DNA of 64,000 nucleotides, taken from NCBI RefSeq assembly GCF_001659605.2, contig NC_035172.2:34709342-34773341 (forward strand). The letters are read 5' to 3'. How positions within the stretch are numbered: the first letter of the stretch is position 1; each line of letters opens with the position of its first letter. The DNA is from Manihot esculenta. Taxonomy: Eukaryota > Streptophyta > Magnoliopsida > Malpighiales > Euphorbiaceae. A model generated the notes under the pieces. It was not told the origin of the DNA. It did no database searches and saw only the letters and a program-made list of their open reading frames with translations. Below are positions 35,168 through 48,339 of the stretch, piece by piece. The position numbers and the translations under genes were made by a program.

Positions 35168-38100
35168 TTACGCGGTTCCCGTTATCAACTTTTCCCGCTG
35201 ATCCAATTTTTTTATCTTTACAATGCCGAAGAGAACTTGGAAACTGAAAAACGCGCAAAAGGCATATGCTGCAATGGCTGGTACCTGGAAGAGAAACTCA
35301 TTTAATTAAAATGATCATTGCAAACCAGAATTATAATTAAAAGACTGTATAAAAGCAAATGTTATAGTGTGTAGCGTACTCGAATGGAATTGAGATACAA
35401 AATTGTTGCCAGGTTTATTAGGCTTCCAGCAGCTACTGCCTGTTGATGCGTCACAGGGTATTGTAATCAAAGAGTAAATAACCAGGCCCATCAAAACAAA
35501 TTTCTTGAGGTATATGAAAAAGAACAAATCATGATATTTGGACGAGCACATAGCTCGTGCTTTTCTCTGTCACGAGGCAGGCAGACAAGTTGAGTCCTAA
35601 AGGTCTAGACTTATGAAAACAAACCGTATATAACGTTTTACCACATCGCAACTCCAATAGAGTGATTCCTTGCATCTTGCGGCAGCATATATAATGAATT
35701 CAATTAACAAAGTGGCGTGATTAATTGGCAAACACTCAAAAACACCAACGAAAATGGAATTCTCTTATTGCTAATTAACTATTCATACCAAGTTTTAGAC
35801 ACAAATGCAAGCAACAGTATATTCAATGGAACGTCAAAGAGAGAAAAACATAAATTTGATGAGGTGACACTTCCATTAGTTTGTAGGCCAGATAAAAACT
35901 TACACTCCCTACTGTCTTCTGAACAGCAGCGACACGCTGAAATGCCCTTTCAGACTCTAGAGTTCTAACTCGAAGCTTCAAATCACCTTGCTCCTGTAAA
36001 ATAATGTCAAATGCTAAATTATACCTGGAATCAACATGAAATTTATGGCACCAGAATTACTTGAGTCTTTCGAATTAAAGAACCACTAGGACTTCATGGT
36101 CCTACCAATCGTTGGATGGTTTCAGCAAGCTTTTCCACCCTATCTGCCTGTCTAAATAAGTTGTAGAACGCACGAGACTGCCGGTCCCATCTCTTTATGA
36201 GGTCCTGAAATATTTACGGATTGACTATGAAAATAAGATTCATATCATGTCTAGTGCAAAATAAGGATAGCCCAAGTTTATTATCCAGATCCTTGCCATA
36301 AATAAAAAGAAAGAAAGAGAAGTTATACCTTCAGGAGAACTTCAACTCCAGCTTCGCGAAATCTCAGCAACTCAAGTGCATAACTACACAGATGAAATAT
36401 GAAGAAAACATCAGATGTATAAAAAGCTTAAGCAACCAGATTCTAGAAAGTCCAGATGCAATTCTTTTGAAAGAAATGCAGCAGATAGACAGTTCTCACG
36501 GTCTGGCAATCTCTGTTATATCAAACCGAGGGTCCAGGCCCTTCCCAATGCCATCCAGCACTACAGAAAAAAGAAAGTACTGGTCTGAAGTTAATGTTGC
36601 ACATGCAAACAAAATCATGAAACCAACAGATTATATTACGCACCTGAAAACGCTCTAACAACAAATGTGAATGTGGCAGGAAATCGAAAAGGCTGATCTG
36701 CTGCAATGGCTAATAAATCTTCCCCTGTTAAGATAGTCCAACAACTAAGTTGTATTTAAATGTTCTGAGAATTCAAGTGAAAAGACCAAAAGGCTGCATT
36801 ATCTTATTTACATTAGAAAATCAGGACAAACTAATCAGAGCTACAAATCAGATTGTCGACCTGTCAGATTTCAGATGAGGCATGGAGACAAAAACTGCAT
36901 ATAGACTTGCACAATCTGGTTCATTTGTTCTTAAAAAATTAAAATATAGCACGGGAGAGAGACGCTAATTAAAAAACTTTTTATTACATTTCAAACATAC
37001 AAGTATTCAACTTTAAATTCAGTCCAAGTGAAACGGCATATATATCCCAAAAAAAATATGGTTCTAATTCAATTTCAATAACATCTACCATCTACTTAAA
37101 TATAAAATCTGTCCACCATTATTTATATCAATGAAGTAGGATTTGTGAATTATACACCTTTTAAAAGGGATCGCAATAAGAGCTAAAATGACCAGAAAAT
37201 TGGAAAAGAAAAAAAAGCCCGTGTCCTTTCTGTGTCCAAATTTTTTACTTTGTACAAACAAGGGTTGGACTCATGATGGGTGCATGTCCATGTTGAGGAA
37301 GTGCCAGACATGGACTCAGCAAAATCAAAGTGTTAGTGCTTCATAGGAATTGATATACCAGAGAATTTAATGGAATTTAAAATAAAAAGCAATAGAAACA
37401 GCTTGGTAGAAGTCTTAGCAACTGATAGAAACATAACTTTGAATTGATATATATCTGTTCCTATCTTTACTTTAAGCTGAAGAGACCAACAGAATGTGAA
37501 ATGCAATAATAAGATTTATACAGTGTTGAATTTGGGTCAGGCCTAACTCAGCAAAAAGCTAGTTAGGGGGAGGAGTGCCTCCACAACCGATGTGGGATTC
37601 AACACATCCCTCCCTCACATTCAGAATTTTACTGTTACGTGACATATTTATGGAAGACCCAACATAAGATGGGAGGTTCTGATACCGTGTTAAATTTGAG
37701 TCACGCCTATCTCAACCAAAAGCTAGCTAAGGGGGAAGGAGTGCTTATGGCCCATATAATGGCACATTACCTTTCCACAATCGATGTGAGATTCAACATA
37801 TTGCACCACAAATTTGTTGAAATTGTATGCACAAAGCTTAATTATTGCTGTCACTCCATGAATTTAGTGAACAAGATCATAATCTTATCATTGTAAAGAA
37901 TTAAACGATGTGAATTACCAATTGCAGCAAGGCGTTCCTTCCTTTTCTCTATTTTTTCCTCCTTGGTCAATGGCTTTTTGAATCCAAGTTCTGCTGTAGC
38001 CATTTCTCTCTCTCTTCTTTGAGCAGCAAGACGCTCCTCAAAACTGCCAAAAAAATTCAAGTTGAACTTTTGTTAAAATAGAAGAAACACAGGGATTTTG

Positions 38101-41100
38101 GTTCTTATGTATCTGCGCAGTCTGTCCAGGGGTTTTAGTGTTCCTATCATGCAGCTCACTGACAATACTACAAGTGCAAAAAAAAGGTGGATATTTTATG
38201 CTCCCTAATTGCAGATAATATGTACTTAGATTAGATCAGCATAATTCTATCAGGGAAAAAAGGAAATGAATGAGGAAAAACTAAGCATAAGGCATTTATA
38301 CATCACAGACAGCTAGTAATAAATACAGCGGTTTAGCAACTTTGAGCAAACTATCTTTCATCTAGGCTTTAGCATAGTTTCAGTTTATCAATGAGTCACC
38401 TATCTGCAATTTGGAGGCAGAACTACAACTGAAATCAACCTTATCTTTCTATTCAAATTACTACCTTGACTTTTAGATTTGTAGTTACTTTACAGCAACC
38501 TAAATTAGCACTTTGAAATTGATCCAGTCGTATCTTGAATCAATAATAAATATAACAATGTTACTAAAAAGAAAGACAGAAATATTCTGGTAAACCTATT
38601 AAGGAAGAATTGGGCAGTTCGTCTAACAGCTGTCATATCTCCAGTAGGCACAAGGACACCCATTTGGATCATTGATTGAAGGACCTACACAAATATAAAC
38701 ATTTTTATTGTTATACAATCACATCTATCCAAGTGTCACGATATCATTACATTATTATTACAATCAAGAAACTTAGCCTGGCCGCAGGCTACCTTAGTCA
38801 GAAATATACTCACCTTATCAGGATCCTTCTCGTAAACTCCATAAAATGTTTCCAACAACCCTTCTCTGATGTTTGGACTGATACTGTGGCATAGCAAGAC
38901 AAAGGATAATCACAATGTTTGCCAAATGGACTTGGTAGTTGGTAAGCATACTTATTGCAGACATCCTATGGAGGATCAGAAAATACCTCCCCATCATCCC
39001 AAAATCATAAAAGATCAACCTCCCACCGTTGACATCATCAACAGCAATATTTCCTGGATGCTTCAGAGAAAAAAAAAAGGTTTCATTACAAGTAGAAAAC
39101 AAATTTTGTAAGATATTATGTAATTATGAAACACAAGGATCACGTCTTCTGAGTCTCCTATATGATTATATCTTATGAAAGGGTTCAAGGAAGGATTTGA
39201 AAAGTCCCCAAACGGTGAGCTCTTCCTCAAAGAACATATGTAAGAATATTGGAACAGAAAAGAGTGACATGTTGCATCTTGCAGATGTATCTTTTATCTT
39301 TTATCTTTTATCTTTCTCACATTAATGAGTATATTTTTGTATATGGAGTTCAAAGAACCAGTTTGAAAGAACCTTTCTTTCAGCATTTCTTAAGCCAGGC
39401 ATGCATGGGCAAGAAAGTAACTAGTGCACCTCAAACATTTCAGATATAGCCATATTAAGTGCAGGGAATAAATTACCAATGCCTCCTCATTTTGCATTTC
39501 AGCTGAAGTTTGATGATGATTCAAGTATTTGAACCTTAAGAATTTCAGAGGTAGCCATATACGGTGGCTACTATTCTCATCCTTTAATGCTTTAGTCAAA
39601 GTCAAGTAATATCTCTGTCCCAAATTCCCTAAAACTAGAATGCAGTATGCAATTCTACATACCTTTGGATGCCAACATGAAAACATGGTTCTTCCTATTG
39701 GATTTAGCACTAAATCAACCCATACATGTGCAGTCAATTGGCTGGTTTTCAAAATTCACAAAGAGAACATTCTCACAATTAATGATGCTGGTTATTTTGG
39801 TTTAAAAGAAAATTAAATGCAGAATAGTCCAAGGATCAGCATCGCGGAAAAGGGAATGAATCCCCGTAAGAGAGGAAATCCGTAGTCCAGTAACAACTTG
39901 GAAAATTAGAAGGAAGAACAAATAGTTATTCCTCTGCAAGACTAGTAAAGACTTGCACGATAAAATTAAGAAATAATAATTAAATAGTATCTTAATTTCA
40001 ATTTGCATGTCAGAGCATGCAATTCCTGTGTTGGAAGACACATCTTATGGGCACAAAGAAAGGTCTAGATTTCTCTAGTTAGATGGATTCACAATGGAGA
40101 TTAGGTTCATGAGTCACAATGTTGTGGAGCTTTGTTTCGAATGCATTCTCAAATGTTTGGTTAAAGAATTCGTGGAATCGTTATTTATAATGAGAACTAA
40201 AAACTCAACCAGGACCCTAAGATTTGAGACCTTCTATCCAAACACAACCTTAGTACTTTAACACTGAAGATCAAAAGTGTCAACCAAAACTTACAGGATC
40301 AGCATGGAAAAAACCATGAGAGAGAATTTGTTCCAAGTAAGATTCAACAGCATATCGGCCCAACCTGCAGGATAGCAAAACAGGACAAGAATTATGAGCA
40401 AGAATAAAATAAATTATCTCAGTTTTAAAAGAAAAAAGCATCAAGAACATGTGCATTGAAGATCGCATGTCAACAGAGGTTAACAGGATATCATTTTAAC
40501 CTCTTACGATCAACACCCAGTTGATCTAAAGCTTGTATTTTGTTTATTTTGATCCCTGGCACGTACTCCATTGTTAGAACCTAAATGGCAGAAAAATAAA
40601 TAAGAGGTCATGAACAAATCTAACGAGTGTTTAATCTAGAAAAATAGCACCATCGAAACTCATGATTTACTAAAGGGAACCTGTGGTGTTGTGTATTCCC
40701 ACCAAATTGTTGGAACTTTGACGTAATCCATATCTTTGAAATTACTTGCAAAAAGTTCAGCATTAGCAGCTTCCTTAGTGTAATCAATCTCCTGAAAATG
40801 TCAAGTACCATTAGCTATCAAAATGATAAACAGTAACTGAATTGGTAGAATGTAAAGAAATAAGATACTTTGAGAAATCTATGGTAACAATCCATTAAGC
40901 AATAAATGAGGGAGTTAAATAATATGATTAGTAATGTTAAGGATTTATATTTCTAGTTCTACAATTCTAAAATTTACAGAAAGTTAAACACTTCAATCTA
41001 TGCAAAATTATAGTTCATCTTGAAAAGTTTACTATATGTGAAACCATTAGCAACAACTTGGGTAAATCCCCAGAAAAATTTAGCTCTTTGCTGTAAATAC

Positions 41101-44100
41101 AGCATTTAGTATTAGGGGGAAAGCAACGTTTACACTTAGGGATAAATGCATCTTTTAGACTTAGAGAGAGGCGAATGCAACATTTATTATCTTAGTAGAA
41201 GCGAAGTAATTAAGTATAATTTAATTAAATTAGATTTAGTGAAAACGTAATTCTAATTTATTAAATTTGAAGTTGTTAAATTTTTCTTTAGCTAAACCAA
41301 TAAAAAAAATAAACTTTTCTTAAATTTTCTTTTAAAAATGAGGGGAGGCCAAACGTAAGTAACTCACATTTAACCTACTCTCATTTGAAAATTAAAATTT
41401 CAGAGGCAACCTGCCCCCTTAGATCCGTCACGGTTTCATCCCACATCCCACTGAGGTATTTCCAAAGACTCCAGTGCCACATAGATGCACAAAATAAAGT
41501 CCCATCCCAACATAAAATAAGCTGTGCATATATTCTTCATCATTTAACTCTATCAGAGTTCGTATTTCTGTAAATCATAGACTACCGTATCTACGCACAA
41601 CCTCAACCCACATTTGTTGTGGTTTACTTGTCACTTTGCTGCTCATCCATGTCAAAATTCTAAGTTCAACTGAATTTAAATTGGTCCTTGGAGCATGACC
41701 AACAAGACTTAGGGGAAAGGCATTCATATCCCTTTGCCTAAGCAATTAGAAAGCAACAAGAATAGATTGCTACTTGTAATTTTCTGAGCAATAAAATAAT
41801 GAACTAGTAATAAAAATATTGTTACCTGATACAAGACAGTTGCACATTCATCGTAAATTGCAACCCAGTCCCTCTTTGCACCATCTGACTTCGGGTCAAG
41901 CTTTTGAAGATATTCTGCTATTACCTGTAAACAATAGTCATCATGTCCACACATGTTTAAACCCTCAACATGGATGTAAAAAGCATAGAATTTTTAAGTA
42001 CCAAGGAAACTAACCCTCAGATTTTTAAGATCAATATCAAAGAGATCCTTGAGACCAGGCCTTTGAACTTTAACCACAACTTCCTGTCCCTTCAATCTTG
42101 CACGGTGAACCTGACCTACATTACATAAATATATGCATACACATTAATAAAAGAGATGCAACGTGTGAATCTATTTTCTTTTAACTATTGCATCATAGGG
42201 ACAATCAATCAACATTAATATTACCAAGACTGGCAGCTGCAATCGGTTCATGGTCAAACTGATCAAAGATATTATCCAATGGGCCTCCAAGCTCTTCTTC
42301 AACTATAGACACAGCTGTCTCTGATGGGAAGGGAGGAACTTGGTCCTGCAGAGGAATATCAATTCAGTCCTTCCCGAATAGTTGCCAATTCATAAAGTAT
42401 CACTAGACTTGACTGGAAATCAAAACAGTTAATTGAACATGCAATGAGGAATACCATGAAACCAACATAACAAACTGAATAGCATACACAATTATAGGAG
42501 ATTGAGATCAGAAGAATTATGAAAAGGTAAACACCTGAAGTTCGGACAACTGATCAACATATTCCTGAGCAAGAATGTCCACTCTAGTGGAGAATTGCTG
42601 ACCAATTTTGATGAATGTAGGACCTAATCTCAATATGCTTTCCTTTAACCACTTTGCAAGGGCTTTCCGCCTTAGAGCCTTGTTCTCCTCTGTCATTCCT
42701 CCTGCAGAATTACCATTATAAATATAAACAGAATGAGAGGAAAAAGATAACACAACAGAAAAGTGTGTGGGAAGCTTTGCTAGATTCTAAAGGCTCGTCA
42801 TCTGCACAGATAAAATAAAATCAATTTGTGTCGAAAAGCACAAATTGCAACATGTTATTTATGTTTGAGCATGTTGAACTTTAACATCTCCTCCAAAAAT
42901 CAAAACTCAAATTTGAAGGCTATTACAAGCAGAGGATATGCATTTTAATTGCTCAACTTTTTACAGCTCATTGCAGTGAGTTTCCTTAATTATCAGTATG
43001 ACGCGTGCTTCAATCTCATTAGCAACAGGTCAATATAAATATACTCCGCAACTGTTTCTGGCATGTTCTCTTCTTCAAAGTCTGATAAATATTTCACCAA
43101 TTTCAACCATAAAAAGGTGCGAGAGATTGCCAAGCAAAGAGTTAAATTTGATAAGCAACTCTACTGTAATAGAAGAAGGAATAAACTGCAGCTAAACTAA
43201 CCATATTATTACGCTTACATAATCCAATCCACAAACAAGCAACTGACCTCGATAAGAGAATTTCTGGTTGTTCAACCAAGCTCTGAATATAAATGTAAAA
43301 ACAAATCCCCATATTTCCAGGGTCCTTTGAATTGTTGAGTAGGTTTTAAATCTACTCCAGCGGCCCCCAGGTGCAACAGAAACCTGCAAGATCCAATTGT
43401 CAAAAGATAGCAAAGTTTCAAAACCGAGATGCAATGCAAAATGCACATATGCTCATGAAGAAATGATTCAAAATGAATGCAGCCCAGCCCAATAAATTTT
43501 ATATTTATTGGATTGCAGTAAATAAATTCAACTAAAATGAAATAACTTTTGGTAAAACCATCTAAGATTTAACATAAACACAGCACTAATCACCTTTACT
43601 GTTACTAGCTCGTTTTTGTCGGTTTTTCTATTTTTATTTATTTATTTACCTTAATTTAATGACCAAATAAAATACTACAAAACCAAACTCTCTGCTCAAT
43701 TAACTTTTTTACCTCAACTCTCAAGTACCAAATAAAATACTTGAGACAAATGTCCAAAACCAAGCTACAGGGTTAGCTTTTGTTGCCAGGAATGATGCTG
43801 GTGTTTTTCTGGCTGCGAAAAACTGTATTCTTATGGGCGGTTTTGTGCCAAAAATTGCAGAAGCCCTTGCAATTAAGGAAGCCCTAAGTTGGATAGATGC
43901 GCAAGGATGGAATCAAGTGATAATTAAGACAGATTGCCAAATGGTTTTTCAATGCTATACAAGATTCTGCAGATACTGACTTATCACCGTTTGGGGATGT
44001 GATAGAGGACATAAGGAGGACACGAACAAGGTTTGCAATGGACTTGTGCTATCAAGCATATCTCTCCTTTTGCAAATGAAGCTGCACATGTTATGGCTCA

Positions 44101-44912
44101 AGCTACTCGACTTTCTTTTAACATTGGGGAATAGTACGATGAACCACCCAATTTTATAAGGCATATTTTAGACGCTGATTCTAATAATAGTTAATAAAAC
44201 TGCCTTCCTTTTTCTCAAAAAAATAAAATACTTTAGAACGCACAAAACCAAACTCTGTTTAATTAATATTTCTATCTCAACTCTCAAGTACAATACCGCA
44301 CTCACAGATATTCCCTAGCTCATACAAACTGACAGTGTATAATGATAACACTAGCATCACATTATAGGATAATTACAGCACAAATTAGACACAATAAGTC
44401 ATATTCAACCAACCGCAATCCAATAATAAAGGTACCTCAACTTGTTGCTGGTTTGCTCGTTTAAACCAGGCATCTTCTTTCCCAATCTCTTCTATTCTCT
44501 TCTTCCGCCCATCCTCCGACAATTCGGCCTCTTCCTTCACCACCGTTTCCGCCGCTGCAACACCGCTGCCATTCACGTACTTCACCAAACTTCCATTGCT
44601 AACTTCCTTATCACTTTCCACCACAGTCACACCACCATTGCTAGAACTCCCTATCAAAGATCCATTTAAACCATAACCATTGGAATTACTAGCAGAAGCA
44701 GCTCCATTTCCATTCACTTTCTTCAACAATTCACGCTCTCTCTCTTCAATCACCAAACTCTCTTCTCTAATAGCCCGAACTCGAGTGCGAAGGAGGAGAG
44801 TGTTCTTATACTGTTTAGAAGAAAAAGAAAATCTCGAGAGGTTAAGGCGGCGTTTAGGAGTCGGTTGTGGAGAGAGGAAAGTGAGTTCTGGTAGAGGCAA
44901 CAACGAAGCCAT
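35168..44912 (-). CDS. OSA1: Chloroplast ABC1-like atypical kinase, OSA1/ABC1K8 orthologue, 20 exons, 760 aa
   Basis: Exons on the minus strand: 44912-44436, 43383-43248, 42701-42535, 42345-42225, 42115-42015, 41924-41826, 40791-40681, 40580-40501, 40364-40295, 39060-38987, 38883-38814, 38684-38596, 38043-37919, 36724-36644, 36560-36500, 36383-36329, 36204-36106, 35993-35904, 35439-35380, 35284-35168. Every junction is GT-AG and the frame stays open for 761 codons. A Ser-rich plastid transit peptide and a Gly/Asn-rich linker precede the ABC1 core: KxGQ motif (FIKIGQ, about 235), Ala-rich loop AAAS (about 298), VVKVQ lysine (about 316), catalytic HADPHPGN (451-458) and YDFG (D473). Two hydrophobic segments near 705-745 close the protein. 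Arabidopsis OSA1 is a plastid-envelope protein linked to oxidative, cadmium and iron stress and lipid/prenylquinone balance. The copy looks intact. Confidence 0.96.
37528..37805. repeat. Directly repeated dispersed element in intron 13 of the ABC1 kinase gene
   Basis: Two diverged copies are present (about 37528-37605 and 37688-37805). They share GTTGAATTTGGGTCAGGCC / GTTAAATTTGAGTCACGCC, the AAAAGCTAG(C/T)TA segment, and an end like CCACAACCGATGTGGGATTCAACA. It reads as a common plant interspersed repeat, probably a solo or tandem MITE/LTR remnant, inside the intron at 36725-37918. Confidence 0.55.
43660..44300. repeat. 65-bp repeats flanking the LINE fragment in intron 1
   Basis: A unit beginning AAATAAAATACT and containing AAAACCAAACTCT...CTCAACTCTCAAGTAC occurs at 43662, in part at 43727 (65 bp later) and again from about 44218. 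The LINE fragment lies between the second and third units. This is either a pre-existing tandem repeat or a long duplication made on insertion. Confidence 0.6.
43775..44140 (+). pseudogene. LINE-derived RNase H domain fragment in intron 1 of the ABC1 kinase gene
   Basis: The plus strand, antisense to the host gene, encodes pieces of a plant non-LTR-type RNase H domain. Segments include [17 protein letters not shown] (conserved Glu), [11 protein letters not shown] (conserved Asp) and, after frame changes, [12 protein letters not shown]. At least two frameshifts break it. Downstream, an A-rich end (about 44215) fits the 3' tail of a 5'-truncated LINE. No function is expected, but it adds length to intron 1. 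Confidence 0.75.
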
Positions 44913-45827
44913 TAATGGAGATTTTCACAGTTGAAACGTAGAAACCAAAAGAAGCTGATCAAATCTAAACCCTAATTCTCATGATTTATGAGAGAGAGAA
45001 AGAGGGAGAGAATGAGCGAGGGGTTTGTGGTGTAGAAGCGAAGGAGAGGGAAGTCGAGGAAGAAGACGGTCAGTGAAAGAGAAAGAAAATAAAAAGAAAT
45101 TAAAAGGAGGGAAAATAAGGGGTGGAGAAGGAGAAGACACGTGGCAATTGAAAAGATGAGTGCTAGTGCTGATTCGAGATTTTGCGGGGTTTTAATTGGG
45201 CGTCAGAGCTGTGGGAGTTGTGTAGCCACAAAGATAATTTGTCTTTGTTGGATAGTTTTTTTTTGGACGCTTTTTGGCTTACGTGTCTTTTTAGCTAGAA
45301 AAATAATCTAAAACGACACGTTTGGAAATGAAATTTTTTTACAAACCTTCAAAGCTAATTTAACAATTTGAAATTTCATTTGATCACTCCAATGAGACTG
45401 AATTTTCTGCTGGACGTTTACTAAAGTTCCAGCTTTTCTTCTGCAATTTATTCTTTAGTTCTCAAATTTCATTATTGACGAGTATAAACCAACACATATT
45501 AATTGATTTAAAGATCAAGTATCTTAACTATTTATGTTCATGAATAAACCACGAGTAAATTCCACATTTCTTTGAAATAATAAGATACAATTTCTTTGAA
45601 CTCTGTATATTCTATTTGACTAGATTTTATTTTAATTCATTATTGTTCCAATTGAAATTAAATTTTTTTTAAGAATTTAATTTAATTTAATTAATTTCTT
45701 TTTTGATAATTTTATCATTTAAAATTAAAAATTTTATTTTTTTTTCAATTTAAAATTTTTTGTTAAAATCTTACATAATTTTATAAAAATTTATTTATTT
45801 ATTTTTTAAATAAAAAACAAAGGATAT
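44913..45827. other. Upstream region of the ABC1 kinase gene
   Basis: On the minus strand this contains the 5' untranslated region with pyrimidine-rich TCTCTC tracts (about 44985-45080), then an AT-rich promoter region up to the Tat element. ACACGTGGCA near 45135 contains a CACGTG G-box, a common plant light/stress element. No further gene was seen. Confidence 0.5.
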
Positions 45828-46326
45828 TAATGACTGCTGGATTTCTCCATCCCGGTCTGGGGTTAGACCCATGACGACAGCCCATTACTTGGAGGCCCTT
45901 AAGTCTTCCGCATGAATCAGCTTCAGCCCGCTCAGCCTTAAGACCAGACTCCACCTAGATTTCTCAATCAGGCTGGCCTGGCCTTTTCGGCCCAATGTCC
46001 AGATCTCCTCTGGGCTCAGCCTTAATCTCATCTTCCAGCCCGGTCCAGAAGGAGAAAGGTGGCCAGCCCCTCCGCCAGGTGGGTCCATCCGCAGGCATGC
46101 CAGAGGAGAATTAAATGGCCGTTACGCATGGAGCAGAGACTTGATACTCTCGTACGTCCGTATCAGTAGGGCGGAGACAGGTGACCAAATGGTGGGAAAT
46201 TGGTTATACGTCACTAGCAGGCAAAAGAAACGGATAAAAAGGGGAGAAACACTCTCCTCTCGAAAAAGTTTTTTCTAAGTTCACAGAACCCTTGTAAAAC
46301 CCTATTTTCTGGATCTCAGATCATCA
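45828..46326 (+). repeat. 5' LTR (499 bp) of the Tat element
   Basis: It pairs with 62482-62980. By eye the two LTRs differ at about 29 positions (roughly 6 per cent), nearly all transitions. The first bases have mutated (TAATGACTGC against TGATAACCGC in the 3' LTR), which hides the TG terminus. The true start is fixed by the GATAT duplication and the equal length of the two LTRs. Confidence 0.93.
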
Positions 46327-46328
46327 AG

Positions 46329-46346
46329 TGGCGCCGTCTGTGGGAA
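46329..46346 (+). other. Primer-binding site of the Tat element
   Basis: TGGCGCCGTCTGTGGGAA lies two bases inside the LTR end. The first eight bases match the 3' end of plant Asp tRNA and the rest does not. This form is recurrent in Tat-type elements. The primer tRNA is not certain. Confidence 0.75.
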
Positions 46347-46410
46347 CGAAGGAGATTTTTTCATCGCCGGAGTTCCACTCTTACAATACCCACTGAGATC
46401 CACCATAGCT

Positions 46411-48339
46411 AACCATAATGAAAACAACATCGTTAACACTCCCAATGACCTGAGCTCTGCCCAAGAGGGGCAGCAGTTCTCTTTTTCCAGTCCCACAACT
46501 CCAAACAACCAACCACCAATCCCTTTCAACCCCTCGCCAAGCTTGGCAGGGAATATGCCCAGAACTGCCTTGTCCAACCAGGACCTCCAAACCATAGCTC
46601 TTTAACTATAAAACACTGCCCACTGGCTGGGGCAGGTGATGCAACAGAGGGGCCTTAGCACCCCGGTGAATGTGTTGCCGGTGGTAGAAGAACCCCGAAC
46701 CAACAAACCTCAGCCTATCTTCAACCATCCCCAAAACAACAGCAGAGAAACTGGAGAAAGGGGGAGGGGAGCCAGGGGAGAAGAAGAACCAGAGGCTAGG
46801 GTTCATAGAAGAAGGGTGAGGGAGTTGATAGAAAACGACGAGGCCGACAGTTATTCTGCCGGAACAACCAGAAGAACGGGAAGCGAAGCATGGGAGGAGG
46901 AATATCGCCTGGAGAAAAGGCCCAGACAGGAGGAAGAGAGTGTAGACCAAAAACTGCAGAAGATGAGAGAGTAGCTCCTGGCCGAGTTGGGGACGAAGGA
47001 TCAAAATCAAGCTCTCTTGCCCACCTCTTCACCCTTCTCGAAATGGGTGCAGCAGGAGACCATCCCCAAGAAGTTCATGATGCCGCCTATGGCAGCATAC
47101 GACGGAGCTGGCAACCCAAGGGAGCATGTCCTCAATTACAAGACTTTCATGGAGTTGCAGACTCTATCGGATGCCTTGATGTGCAAGGTATTCCCTACGA
47201 CGCTAACAGGGTCGGCACGGTCATGGTTTAACAGCCTGGAGGCTGGGAGTATCAGAAGTTTCGGGGACCTGGCCATTGCCTTCATCAGCCGGTTCATAGC
47301 TGGAGTGCCAGCAGATAGGAAGACCAGCTACTTGGAGACGGTCAGGCAGAGAAGAGACGAATCGCTGAGGGAGTATGTTGCCCGTTTCAACACGGAGGCC
47401 CTACAGATCCTCGAGCTGGATGAGGGCCGAGCGGTGGAGGCCATGCAAAAGGAGACGACCTCCCCCGAGTTTTTTGGCTCGTTGAGTAGAAAGCCCCCCA
47501 CTACGTTGGCAGAGCTAATGAAGAGGGCGGAGAAATATATAAGGCAGGATGATGCCTTAGTGACGAGTAGATTTGCCAAGGGGGCGGAAGACAGAGGAAA
47601 AGCCCCCGAAGAAAGGAGGTCGGAAAGGCACGTGAAGAAGCACAACAAGAAGCCTGAGCCGTACAGACAACCCTGGGATCGAAGGGATCAAAGACTTTTC
47701 CCCCCTCGGGTTCCAGAACAAAAGCCATTCCCTCCGCGTATTCCGGAGAACCTGACCCCGCTCAATGCCTCCAGAGTCGAGGTATTCATGGCAGTACAGG
47801 ACAAGGAGTTCCTTCAATGGCCCAGGCCTATGAGAGCAGAAGCAAACCAGCAAGATCCTGACAAATACTGTCACTATCATCGTACGCACGACCATGACAC
47901 CAACAACTGCTACCAGCTGATAAGTGAGATCGAAAGGCTGATCAAGAGGGGCCACTTACGGAACTTTGTGAAGAAACCGGAAGGGGAAAGGCCCCAGCCG
48001 AATCCTACAGTCGAGAGGCCCCGGAGAGCTGAAGCAGGGCCTGTGAACAATGGCTCCAGTGGAACCATCAATATGATCGTTGGGGGAACCGGAGGTCGGA
48101 TGAGCCGAAGGGGAAAGAAGAGAGGTCGAGATGGGGAAAGCAGCAGCGCCGAAGTCATGCAGGTAGTTGAGCACTCTCCAATGACCATCACCTTCTCTCC
48201 GGAGGATGCCCAGGGTGTTCAGATGCCTCATGATGATGCCTTAGTTATTGAAGCCGTCATCCACAACTACCGAGTTAAGAAGATCTTGGTGGATGACGGG
48301 AGTAAGGTGAGTTTGCTACTGTACAGGGTCTTCCAGTAG
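46411..48339 (+). pseudogene. Gag of the Tat element, with in-frame stops
   Basis: One frame runs from about 46411 but contains TAA at 46603 and 46609, TAG at 46972 and TAG at 48337, and the expected start codon is lost. The Gag domain spans about 47060-47560 (cores FMMPPMAAYDG, VFPTTLTGSARSWFN and YLETVRQRRDESLREYVARF). A basic, proline-rich linker follows, then the Tat-type zinc-binding segment YCHYHRTHDHDTNNC with EIERLIKRGHLRNFV (about 47865-47965). The C-terminal part runs into the protease with VDDGS where a functional enzyme usually has VDNGS or VDTGS. The protein would form the particle shell and bind element RNA. Confidence 0.88.
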
